Assembly (NCBI RefSeq): GCF_004000765.1
Contig: NZ_BILW01000015.1
Coordinates: forward strand, 99,163-163,162
Length of the DNA stretch: 64,000 nt
Direction of reading: 5' to 3'
From: Paenibacillus chondroitinus NBRC 15376
GTDB lineage: Bacteria; Bacillota; Bacilli; Paenibacillales; NBRC-103111
Below, piece by piece: positions 1 to 7,081 of the stretch. Each line of letters opens with the position of its first letter. The stretch's first letter is position 1. The notes below the pieces were generated by a model. The model did no database searches, had not been told where the DNA came from, and was given only the letters and a program-made list of their open reading frames with translations. The position numbers were made by a program, and so were the translations under genes.

Positions 1-1
1 A

Positions 2-2179
2 GAGCAGCTGTTAGAGAAGGCAGCCACCTATCTGAAAGAGAATGATTTGCAGAGGATACGGGAGGCCTATGAATTCGCGGATGAAGCCCATCATGGCCAA
101 GTGCGCAAATCGGGGGAGCCCTATATTCTGCATCCACTCGCTGTTGCAGATATACTGGTGAACATGCAGATGGACGTCACATCCGTGATCGCGGCGCTTC
201 TGCATGATGTCGTTGAAGATACAACAGTTTCACTCGAAACTGTTCTAGATAAATTCGGGAAAACCTGCGCAATGCTTGTAGATGGCTTGACGAAGCTTGA
301 ACGGATTAAGTTCAAGTCCAAGGAAGAGCAGCAGAACGAGAACTACCGCAAAATGTTTGTCGCTATGGCGCAGGATATCCGCGTTATTTTGATTAAACTG
401 GCGGATCGATTGCACAACATGCGCACATTGAAGTACCAATCGGAGGAAAGCCAGCGCCGCATAGCGGAGGAAACGCTGGAGATTTTCTGTCCGATTGCAC
501 ATAGGCTCGGGATTTCCACCATCAAGTGGGAAATGGAGGATATCGCTCTCCGTTATTTGAATCCTCAGCAGTATTACCGGATCGTGAATCTGATGCAGAA
601 GAAGCGAACCGAGCGTGAGCAATATATCGAAGACGTAATCCACAGTATCAAAGAAAAACTGGATGAGATGGGAATCCAAGGAGATATCTCCGGAAGGCCC
701 AAACATCTCTACAGTATTTATAAAAAAATGAGCTCCCGCGGCAAACAGTTCAATGAGATCTATGATCTCATGGCGCTGCGCGTCATTGTCGATGGCATCA
801 AAGATTGCTACGCTTCTTTGGGTATTATTCATACATTGTGGAAACCGATGCCTGGACGTTTCAAAGATTATATCGCTATGCCTAAGCCGAATATGTATCA
901 GTCTCTCCATACAACGGTGATCGGTCCCAAAGGGGAGCCTCTGGAGGTTCAGATTCGTACTTGGGAAATGCATAGAACGTCCGAGTTCGGTATTGCTGCA
1001 CACTGGGCCTACAAAGAAGGCGGCTCCGTCGTTCCATCAGGCACGTTTGAAGACAAGATGAGCTGGTTCCGTGAAATTTTGGAGCTTCAGCATGAAACGA
1101 ATGATGCTTCGGAGTTTATGGAATCCATGAAGATGGACTTCTTCTCCGATCTTGTCTTTGTGTTTACGCCAAAAGGCGAGGTCATCGAGCTTCCGGCCGG
1201 TTCCGTGCCTTTGGATTTTGCTTACCGTATTCATACGGAGGTTGGTAATCGGACAATTGGCGCCAAAGTCAATTCGCGCATCGTCCCCTTGGATCACAAG
1301 TTGAAAACAGGGGATATCATTGAAATTCTGACATCCAAACATTCTTATGGACCAAGTCAGGACTGGATTAAGCTCGCGCAATCCTCCCACGCTCGCAGTA
1401 AAATCAAGCAGTGGTTCAAGAAAGAAAAGCGCGAAGAGAACGTCGAAAAAGGGAAAACCATGATTGAGCGCGAGCTCAAGCGGTTGGCCATTGATCCGCC
1501 GACACTGATGAGTGATGAGAAAATGCTCGAAGCGGCGAAGAAGTTCAATTTTAACGACATTGAAGACATGCTGTCTGCCGTCGGGTTTGGCGGGATTACA
1601 GCCGCGCAAATTTGTACGAAGCTTACGGAGAAGCTGCGTAAGGAAGCCGAAGAAGCGCAGGTGCTTCAGCTTACTACGGAGGTCAAAGAAGTTAAGGCGC
1701 CAAGCGCAACCGAACGCAAAAGCCGTCCAACCAACGGCGTGCGGGTGAAGGGCGTGGACAATTTGCTTGTGCGCTTTGCCCGCTGTTGTAATCCGGTTCC
1801 CGGTGATTTGATCATCGGGTACATTACAAGAGGACGCGGCGTGTCCGTGCACCGGGCGGATTGTACGAATATCCCTACAAGCATGGGGGAAGAGGAACGG
1901 GTCATTGAGGTTGATTGGTGCGAATCCATCGAATCCAATTTCAATGTGGAAATTGAGATTACAGGCCATGACCGTCGAGATTTCTTGAACGAAGTGCTTC
2001 AGGCTGTCTCAGAAAGCAAAACGAGTATTTCAGCGGTTTCGGGCCGATCGGATAAAAACAAGATGGCAACGGTTCATATGACCATTTTGATCAAAAATAT
2101 CGATCACCTGCAATCCGTCGTCGAGAGGATCAAACGTGTGAGAGACGTTTATTCCGTTCAGCGCATTATGCAAAGCTAA
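2..2179 (+). CDS. relA: bifunctional (p)ppGpp synthetase/hydrolase, 5'-truncated by the window
   Basis: Long-form Rel enzyme that makes and degrades (p)ppGpp in the stringent response. The reading frame is open from the first complete codon, and the first visible residues (EQLLEKAATYLKEND) already belong to the conserved N-terminal helix, so the true start lies just outside the window; a TTG at 47 is internal. About 725 residues are visible against 734 for B. subtilis RelA. In order: HD hydrolase domain with HDVVED near residue 68, synthetase domain with RPKHLYSIYKK and RFKD (the signature of bifunctional Rel rather than mono-functional RelA) and EVQIRT near 315, TGS domain near 395-455, a conserved Cys-Cys segment (RFARCCNP), and a C-terminal ACT domain. 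dtd follows 41 bases downstream, as in Bacillus. Confidence 0.97.
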   Translation, partial: EQLLEKAATYLKENDLQRIREAYEFADEAHHGQVRKSGEPYILHPLAVADILVNMQMDVTSVIAALLHDVVEDTTVSLETVLDKFGKTCAMLVDGLTKLERIKFKSKEEQQNENYRKMFVAMAQDIRVILIKLADRLHNMRTLKYQSEESQRRIAEETLEIFCPIAHRLGISTIKWEMEDIALRYLNPQQYYRIVNLMQKKRTEREQYIEDVIHSIKEKLDEMGIQGDISGRPKHLYSIYKKMSSRGKQFNEIYDLMALRVIVDGIKDCYASLGIIHTLWKPMPGRFKDYIAMPKPNMYQSLHTTVIGPKGEPLEVQIRTWEMHRTSEFGIAAHWAYKEGGSVVPSGTFEDKMSWFREILELQHETNDASEFMESMKMDFFSDLVFVFTPKGEVIELPAGSVPLDFAYRIHTEVGNRTIGAKVNSRIVPLDHKLKTGDIIEILTSKHSYGPSQDWIKLAQSSHARSKIKQWFKKEKREENVEKGKTMIERELKRLAIDPPTLMSDEKMLEAAKKFNFNDIEDMLSAVGFGGITAAQICTKLTEKLRKEAEEAQVLQLTTEVKEVKAPSATERKSRPTNGVRVKGVDNLLVRFARCCNPVPGDLIIGYITRGRGVSVHRADCTNIPTSMGEEERVIEVDWCESIESNFNVEIEITGHDRRDFLNEVLQAVSESKTSISAVSGRSDKNKMATVHMTILIKNIDHLQSVVERIKRVRDVYSVQRIMQS

Positions 2180-2220
2180 ACTTGCGGCTGTGAACGAACG
2201 TGAGGAGATTTAGAGAAACC

Positions 2221-2661
2221 ATGAGAGTAGTTGTTCAGAGGTGCAAGCGCGCCGAAGTAACTGTGAATGGCGCATCTGTCGGACAGATCGAGCAGGGTCT
2301 GATGCTGTTAGTTGGCATCACCCACGACGATACCGAGCAGGATGCGAAATATATAGCGGACAAAGTAGCCGGACTTCGCATTTTTGAAGATGAGACCGGT
2401 AAAATGAATCTATCCGTACTGGAGACAGGCGGTCAGATTTTATCCGTTTCCCAGTTTACTTTGTATGGGGATTGCCGCAAAGGGAAACGGCCCAACTTCA
2501 TGTCAGCAGCTAGACCTGAGATTGCACAGCCGTTATACGATAAGTTCAATGAGCTGCTTCGCGCTCAGGGCTTGCAAGTGGAAACGGGAGCATTTGGCGA
2601 AATGATGGATGTTTCATTTACGAATTGGGGACCTGTTACTTTGATCATCGATAGTAAATAG
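2221..2661 (+). CDS. dtd: D-aminoacyl-tRNA deacylase
   Basis: Homodimeric enzyme that hydrolyses D-aminoacyl-tRNAs (and glycyl-tRNA-Ala), recycling tRNA and keeping D-amino acids out of proteins. The 146-residue product has the family length and both active-site signatures: SQFTLY at 77-82 and the NxGPVT motif as NWGPVT at 135-140. The ATG giving MRVVVQR is preferred because that is the conserved family N-terminus and a GAGGAG site precedes it by about 13 bases; an in-frame GTG at 2200 would absorb that site. It is probably co-transcribed with relA. Confidence 0.95.
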   Translation: MRVVVQRCKRAEVTVNGASVGQIEQGLMLLVGITHDDTEQDAKYIADKVAGLRIFEDETGKMNLSVLETGGQILSVSQFTLYGDCRKGKRPNFMSAARPEIAQPLYDKFNELLRAQGLQVETGAFGEMMDVSFTNWGPVTLIIDSK

Positions 2662-2744
2662 TCGGTTGCCTCTTGCGCAAAGGATAAGATGCGGACAGCC
2701 TGGATATACTAAAACTGTATATTCTTGCAGTTAGGAGCATCCAG

Positions 2745-2918
2745 ATGCGTCAATCGATCAAGCACAAAGCCATGACGGCGCCAGAGCAGCAACTGCTGCA
2801 TACAACACTTGCCGAGCGGATGAGTCAGGCACCGGCGTTAGCCGACGTTGAAATTAGCGCAGAGTTCACATCCGATCAGGAGAAAATGAAAAGCATTCCC
2901 AAGAAATCATATCGTTAA
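2745..2918 (+). CDS. small hypothetical protein, 57 aa
   Basis: A short ORF preceded by a TAGGAG ribosome binding site about 7 bases before its ATG and followed three bases later by a strong rho-independent terminator. It reads MRQSIKHKAMTAPEQQLL... and ends KSIPKKSYR. It has no membrane segment, cysteine or recognised motif; the middle is polar and mildly acidic and both ends are basic. I do not recognise the family. Ribosome binding site, ORF and terminator lie in the right order, so a real small gene is plausible, perhaps as the last cistron of relA-dtd. Confidence 0.5.
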   Translation: MRQSIKHKAMTAPEQQLLHTTLAERMSQAPALADVEISAEFTSDQEKMKSIPKKSYR

Positions 2919-2922
2919 TCGT

Positions 2923-2963
2923 AAAGCCTCGCGCTGCTTCGTCAGCAATGCGGGGCTTTATTT
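2923..2963 (+). terminator. rho-independent terminator after dtd and the 57-aa ORF
   Basis: A ten-base-pair stem (AAAGCCTCGC with GCGGGGCTTT, one G-U pair) encloses a second small GCTG/CAGC hairpin and is followed by TATTTG. It would end the relA-dtd transcript. Confidence 0.75.
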
Positions 2964-3129
2964 GTAGGATGAAGTAATGTGGCAGGATTTCTCTACGCCT
3001 TTAAAATGTGGTAAACTAACTAGTGATGTTTTTGGTTGACAAAATAATCGACTGCTCAAGAAAGCTTATCAAACCTTCAACCGGTAAGCTGTATGAAAAG
3101 CAGGGGACAAGGTGGGTGCTTTCGTTTTA

Positions 3130-5076
3130 ATGGCAAATCCGAATCGTAACAATTCCGCTTCCAAAGGATGGCTTTGGTTGATGGGAATCTTGATTCTCCT
3201 CGCGGTGCTGGGGGCTGCGGCGTCTTTGTATTATCAATATAAACACCACATAAGCGGTGGACAGACGAAGGAGAAGCAAGAAATTGAAGAAGTGAAATCC
3301 GTAAAGAAAACAAAAGAAACGTATGATGTCATTGTCGTTGGTACCGATCCTGAGGGGGTTGCTGCGGCTGTTTCGGCTGCGCGTAATGGGTTAACTACCC
3401 TTCTGGTGGATGGACGGAATCGTGAGATTCTGGGAGGGCTAATGACACTGGGCTGGATTAACTCCATTGATATGAACTATGCTCCAAACAAGAACCTTTT
3501 AGGAAAAGATGATGTTTTCAACAAAGGCTTCTTCTCCGAGTGGTATGCCAAAATTGAAGGGGATTCCTTCGATGTGAATACAGCCGCGAATGCGTTCTAT
3601 GATTTGGTTAAAAATGAATCTAAAATCGATGTGCTGCTCAAAACGAAGAAGATCGATCCGCTCCTTTCGCAAGATAAAAAGGCTGTGCAAGGCGCCACGA
3701 TTACACTCGAGGATGGCAGTGCGCAAGTCGTGAAGGCGGCTTCGGTTATCGATGCGACGCAGGATGGAGATTTCGCGGCGGCATCAGGAGTGCCGTTTAC
3801 GATCGGACACGAGGATATCGGGGATCCGAATTCCAAAATGGCCGTGACGCTGGCGTTTCGTTTGAAAAACGTAACACCGGAAGTTTGGAACCTGATGGCA
3901 ACAAGGCTGAACGGGGATAATAATCCGGATACAGGAGTAAATGATGTAAGTGTATTTGGTTATGGGGAAATGAGTAAATATCCGCCTCTTAACAAAGAAA
4001 GAGCCAAGATGAGAGGGCTTAATATGGGGAGGGAAAATGACAATACCGTCCTTATTAATGCCTTGCAAATTTTCGGGGTCGATACCTTTGATCCGAAAGC
4101 TGTTCAAGAAGCTTTTGACATCGGAAAAAAAGAACTGCCTAATATTTTATCTTATATGCAAAAAACGTTCCCTGAGTTTGCAAGTCTTGAACTTGATGGA
4201 TCTGCACCAGAGCTATATGTTCGGGAGACGCGTCATATGCAGGGAGAATACAGACTCAACATTGTTGACGTTTGTACGAACAATGATCAGTGGGACCGCA
4301 TTGGATTCGGTTCTTATCCAGTGGATATTCAAAGGATCTCTCCGACCGATAACGGTAACGTTGTGTGTAAACCGAAGCAGTACGCTATCCCTTTCCGCAG
4401 CCTAGTGCCTCAAAAAGTGGATGGACTGCTTGTAGTAGGTAGAGCCGCCAGTTACGATACATTGCCGCATGGAAGCGCCCGCGTTATGCCAACAGGCATG
4501 GCCGAAGGGGAAGCCGCAGGAGCTGCTGCGATGTTTGCGAAGCAGGAGAAGATGACGTTCCGCCAGCTATCGGCGTCCAAAGAAGTGATTGCGAAGCTGC
4601 AGGAGCAGTTGAACAAACAAGGCATGGAGATTCATCCGATGACACTCAAGCCGCAGCCTTTTATGGAGCATAAAGCTTATGAGGGGCTGAAATCCGCTCT
4701 TATGCTTGGCTTGGCCTCCGGCGCGTACGACAACAATTTTCACTTGGATGACCCCGCGAATCCGAAACGGATGGTCAATCTCGTGAGCGGCGCTAAGAAA
4801 ATGAAGCCGGACGCCTTCAAAGGGGATGTATCGCAGGCGATCGCGAAGATGGAGAATGCTGATAAAATTCCGTTATCGCTTGAACAAGCCACTTATACGA
4901 TAACTCAAGCTTTGGGACTGACGGCTGCATCCAAAGAGGCGCAGGCAAAGCTAATAGAGAATAAGCTGTTGACCGATGCTTCATTGAAGCTAATAGCAGA
5001 CAATCAAAAGTTAACGAACGGTGACGTATACTTGCTTATCAAAGATCTGAAGGTTGGCTTAACCGGCAAACCTTAA
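3130..5076 (+). CDS. membrane-anchored FAD-dependent oxidoreductase (FAD_oxidored family)
   Basis: A 648-residue flavoprotein of unknown substrate. Residues 13-36 (SKGWLWLMGILILLAVL...) form one N-terminal membrane segment, followed by a charged linker to about residue 63. The FAD-binding fold begins at TYDVIVVGTDPEG (64-76), where the dinucleotide glycines are spaced GTDPEG rather than GxGxxG, followed by the acidic end of beta-2 (LLVDG). Later segments such as VVGRAASYDTLPHGSARVMP and GMAEGEAAGAAA resemble the cofactor-binding end of FAD-dependent proteins in the PF12831 group. The start is uncertain: a GTG at 3112 in the same frame has a nearby AGGGGA, while the ATG used here has an AAGGTGG site 13-14 bases upstream. 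A strong terminator follows, so it looks monocistronic. Confidence 0.8.
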   Translation: MANPNRNNSASKGWLWLMGILILLAVLGAAASLYYQYKHHISGGQTKEKQEIEEVKSVKKTKETYDVIVVGTDPEGVAAAVSAARNGLTTLLVDGRNREILGGLMTLGWINSIDMNYAPNKNLLGKDDVFNKGFFSEWYAKIEGDSFDVNTAANAFYDLVKNESKIDVLLKTKKIDPLLSQDKKAVQGATITLEDGSAQVVKAASVIDATQDGDFAAASGVPFTIGHEDIGDPNSKMAVTLAFRLKNVTPEVWNLMATRLNGDNNPDTGVNDVSVFGYGEMSKYPPLNKERAKMRGLNMGRENDNTVLINALQIFGVDTFDPKAVQEAFDIGKKELPNILSYMQKTFPEFASLELDGSAPELYVRETRHMQGEYRLNIVDVCTNNDQWDRIGFGSYPVDIQRISPTDNGNVVCKPKQYAIPFRSLVPQKVDGLLVVGRAASYDTLPHGSARVMPTGMAEGEAAGAAAMFAKQEKMTFRQLSASKEVIAKLQEQLNKQGMEIHPMTLKPQPFMEHKAYEGLKSALMLGLASGAYDNNFHLDDPANPKRMVNLVSGAKKMKPDAFKGDVSQAIAKMENADKIPLSLEQATYTITQALGLTAASKEAQAKLIENKLLTDASLKLIADNQKLTNGDVYLLIKDLKVGLTGKP

Positions 5077-5085
5077 TAAATAACA

Positions 5086-5142
5086 AATAAGAGCCTTATT
5101 ACGCCGGAGTTGCATGTGGCGATAAGGCTCTTATCTTTTTTT
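5086..5142. terminator. bidirectional terminator between the FAD oxidoreductase and the acidic protein gene
   Basis: A long inverted repeat (ATAAGAGCCTTAT...CGCC paired with GGCG.ATAAGGCTCTTAT) followed by seven T residues on the plus strand. It separates two convergent genes and probably serves both. Confidence 0.85.
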
Positions 5143-5179
5143 TCGAAGCCAATGGAAGTTTTGACTGCGCTTACAAAAT

Positions 5180-5488
5180 TCAGTCAGCTTCTGATGCATC
5201 CTCTTCGGCTTCCGCAGATTCTTCCGCATCCTCTTCGGCAGAATCATCACTATCTACTTCGGCTTCCTCGTCGGCATCAACTTCCGCTTCTTCTTCCGCT
5301 TCGACTTCTTCTTCCTCAGCTGCATCTTCAGCTTCGTCGGCTTCGTCCGAATCCTCAATGGCCTCTTCTTCGGCTGCTTCAGCTTCTTCGGCTACATCGT
5401 CTTCAACTTCAGCTTCGGCTTCGGATTCCTCAGAGAAGAGCACCACTAGATCCTGCCGTTCCTCTTGAAACTCGTTTTGTGTTGTCAT
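5180..5488 (-). CDS. hyperacidic low-complexity protein, 102 aa
   Basis: Leftward gene with a textbook ribosome binding site (CAGGAGG, 8 bases before the ATG) and a shared terminator after its stop, so it is probably real despite the composition. The first 21 residues (MTTQNEFQEERQDLVVLFSEE) are ordinary. The remaining 81 residues contain only E, D, A, S, V and I, with 34 Glu and 14 Asp and no basic residue after Arg11. No known catalytic fold is visible. The opening segment vaguely recalls the start of acidic DUF1292 proteins such as the two encoded at 23.2-23.8 kb, but the DUF1292 core is absent. The DNA is a run of imperfect GAA/GCT triplets and would be prone to slippage. Function unknown. 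Confidence 0.6.
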   Translation of the reverse strand: MTTQNEFQEERQDLVVLFSEESEAEAEVEDDVAEEAEAAEEEAIEDSDEADEAEDAAEEEEVEAEEEAEVDADEEAEVDSDDSAEEDAEESAEAEEDASEAD

Positions 5489-5700
5489 TGTTACAGCCTC
5501 CTGATGATAAATTCAAGGCCATTTGCCTTGTTGTAATGTATATGTGTAAAAAAGGCTGAATATACGAGGGGAGCATAATGAAAATGATTGAAAATACAGG
5601 GAAAACACTGTAATGAAATTGTAATTTAAATTTCATACTGCGTTAATCAACCATGGATATAATAAACCTCGACCCCCTTTAATTTATATATTGTTTAGAG

Positions 5701-5735
5701 GCCTGCCGCCACTCGTGCTGCAGGCTATTTTCTTT
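5701..5735 (+). terminator. terminator-like hairpin in a gene-free stretch
   Basis: GCCTGC pairs with GCAGGC across a 13-base loop and is followed by TATTTTCTTT. No gene ends just upstream on the plus strand. The region 5489-5700 shows only AT-rich sequence and no ORF with a convincing start beyond an 11-codon one after GAGGGGAG near 5565. Confidence 0.4.
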
Positions 5736-5767
5736 GTAAGATGGGCTCGTGTTTCGCCATCGAAATA

Positions 5768-5821
5768 GAAATGGGCTATCATCCATCAAGTCATTTCTGA
5801 CTTAAGGAGATAGCCCATTTC
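5768..5821. terminator. terminator hairpin after the DoxX gene
   Basis: Perfect 13-base inverted repeat GAAATGGGCTATC / GATAGCCCATTTC with a 28-base loop, starting eight bases past the stop of the leftward DoxX gene. The T-run is better on the plus strand (TTCATTTTTT) than on the minus strand, so it may act in both directions. Confidence 0.7.
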
Positions 5822-5829
5822 TTCATTTT

Positions 5830-6219
5830 TTACAGTAAAGCATCCAAAGAATAGTCGCCTGCACCGATAAGCGCGACGCCCAGTGCCGCCACAATCAAAA
5901 GCAAATTGTACTCGAACCCATTAGAAGTGGACCAATAGCTTTTGTTATGAACCTTTACAATAGCAACAAGCATAGTAATGATGATAAGTGCAGCCGCAAA
6001 TGGTGTCCAAAGTCCTGCAGCAAAAAGCAAGCCGCCTGCAATTTCCGACAAACCGGCAAGGACGGCCATCAGGACACCGGGCTTAATGCCGATGGAATCG
6101 AAAAAGCCTCCTGTGCCTTTTGGTCCATACCCACCAAACCATCCAAATACTTTCTGTGTGCCGTGCGCGGCTATTGTTAAACCTAACACCAAACGAATAA
6201 GAAGAAGACCTAATGCCAC
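5830..6219 (-). CDS. DoxX family integral membrane protein (CatD/YfiD-like)
   Basis: A 129-residue membrane protein with four predicted helices, beginning MALGLLLIRLVLGLTIAAHG and carrying the DoxX hallmarks AAHGTQKVFGWFGG and GLSEIAGGLLFAAGL. Members are linked to quinone or thiol stress and to redox functions in the membrane. The GTG start is chosen because GAGGAG lies 9 bases upstream; the longer TTG start would overlap that site. It is transcribed divergently from an HxlR regulator of the YodB/CatR type, and in B. subtilis CatR controls the DoxX gene catD (with catE), so regulation of this gene by its neighbour is likely. Confidence 0.85.
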   Translation of the reverse strand: MALGLLLIRLVLGLTIAAHGTQKVFGWFGGYGPKGTGGFFDSIGIKPGVLMAVLAGLSEIAGGLLFAAGLWTPFAAALIIITMLVAIVKVHNKSYWSTSNGFEYNLLLIVAALGVALIGAGDYSLDALL

Positions 6220-6255
6220 GACTAACAACTCCTCTTTAAATAAATTTTATTTAAT

Positions 6256-6274
6256 TACTTACTTTATGTTAGTA
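6256..6274. promoter_or_regulatory. candidate HxlR (YodB/CatR-type) operator
   Basis: Inverted repeat TACTTA-N7-TTAGTA (five of six positions symmetric) in the 122-base divergent spacer between the DoxX gene and its HxlR neighbour. YodB-family operators are short dyads with TACT/AGTA-like arms. Position and symmetry fit, but binding is inferred. Confidence 0.45.
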
Positions 6275-6341
6275 TATTATTACGCAGCACTTACTTTTGT
6301 CAAGCGACTATGTTAAAATTGTTTATAAGGAGATGATTTAT

Positions 6342-6647
6342 ATGGAAGACTACCAACTGTGCCCGAAATTCGAAAATGCATTTGAACTTCTGGGAAAGCG
6401 TTGGACGGGGCTCATCGTACATGTCTTGTTGACGGGGCCGAAGCGGTTTAAAGATATATCCGTGCTTATCCCAAGTATGAGCGATCGCATGCTTTCGGAG
6501 AGATTTAAAGAACTTGAGGCTGCAGAGATCATTGTCCGACACGTGTACCCGGAAACTCCGGTTCGTATTGAGTATGAATTGACAGCTAAAGGAAAAGGAC
6601 TTAAGCCTGTTATGGACGAGTTACAAAAATGGGCGGACTCTCATTAA
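6342..6647 (+). CDS. HxlR-family redox-sensing transcriptional regulator (YodB/CatR-like)
   Basis: A 101-residue winged-helix repressor. The sequence MEDYQLCPKFENAFELLGKRW, the segment GPKRFKDIS and YPETPVRIEYELT closely match B. subtilis YodB and CatR, which sense quinones and diamide through an N-terminal cysteine. That cysteine is present here as Cys7. The C-terminal cysteines that YodB uses for intersubunit disulfides are absent, since the protein stops at KWADSH, so this is a one-cysteine type. The ATG follows AAGGAG by 9 bases; an upstream in-frame start at 6297 has no such site. The adjacent divergent DoxX gene is the probable target. Confidence 0.88.
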   Translation: MEDYQLCPKFENAFELLGKRWTGLIVHVLLTGPKRFKDISVLIPSMSDRMLSERFKELEAAEIIVRHVYPETPVRIEYELTAKGKGLKPVMDELQKWADSH

Positions 6648-6687
6648 TTAAATGAAGGCGGCGCTAAGTCAAGTGGACGTATATCTC

Positions 6688-6716
6688 TTGACTTTACTTC
6701 TGCCAATGTTTACAAT
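6688..6716 (+). promoter_or_regulatory. sigma-A promoter of the hisS-aspS T-box leader
   Basis: TTGACT, 17-base spacer, TACAAT. Transcription would start near 6723 and run through the T-box leader. Confidence 0.8.
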
Positions 6717-6722
6717 AAACAA

Positions 6723-7040
6723 TAATTCAATACCTTTGTGATCCGTTGAAGGGATAAAGTATTTCGCCCCCACATTATCAGAGAAGGAAGTCCAGGCTGC
6801 GAGCTTCCTATGATGAGCGAACGAAAAGACCTCCCCGAGGACCTGCTGGGAACGACATGTCGATTTATGACCGTCTAGTAGTGGCAGTGCGTATTCGCGG
6901 GCGTTAACCGTAAAGAGCAGATTTCTGTTTATTGTGCTTATGGCGCGAGTACAGACGATCTGAATGTGGGTGGTACCACGGGTGAATTTGTGAATCAAAT
7001 CTCTCGTCCCTGACGAATGTCGGGGGTGGGGGATTTTTTT
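6723..7040 (+). ncRNA. T-box leader controlling hisS-aspS
   Basis: The conserved T-box sequence TGGGTGGTACCACG (6967-6980), which pairs with the acceptor end of uncharged tRNA, lies just before a terminator hairpin and upstream of hisS. The long upstream segment has the size of stem I plus stems II-III. The overlapping bases GACAT at 6854-6858 on the 3' side of the putative stem I contain both GAC (Asp) and CAT (His) codons, which would suit a leader serving histidyl- and aspartyl-tRNA synthetases; assignment of the specifier is inference and needs a fold. Confidence 0.88.
6999..7040 (+). terminator. T-box attenuator terminator upstream of hisS
   Basis: A 16-base-pair stem with several G-U pairs (ATCTCTCGTCCCTGAC with GTCGGGGGTGGGGGAT) closes on a GAAT loop and is followed by seven T residues. 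It would be the alternative to the T-box antiterminator. Confidence 0.85.
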
Positions 7041-7081
7041 GTTATATAACCAAGAGCGACAGATAAAGGGAGGTTGAACAC

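Noticed and set aside
1037..1969. 310-codon open frame on the minus strand inside relA
   Set aside because: It is a shadow of relA: no ribosome binding site, no recognisable protein, and relA coding across the same bases is certain.
3036..3070. TTGACA near 3036 as promoter of the FAD oxidoreductase gene
   Set aside because: No acceptable -10 element lies 16-18 bases downstream.
5110..5559. 149-codon plus-strand frame (Leu/Pro/Arg-rich) over the acidic gene
   Set aside because: It is the complement of the GAA/GCT triplet run, begins inside a terminator stem, and has no ribosome binding site; the minus-strand gene has a perfect one.
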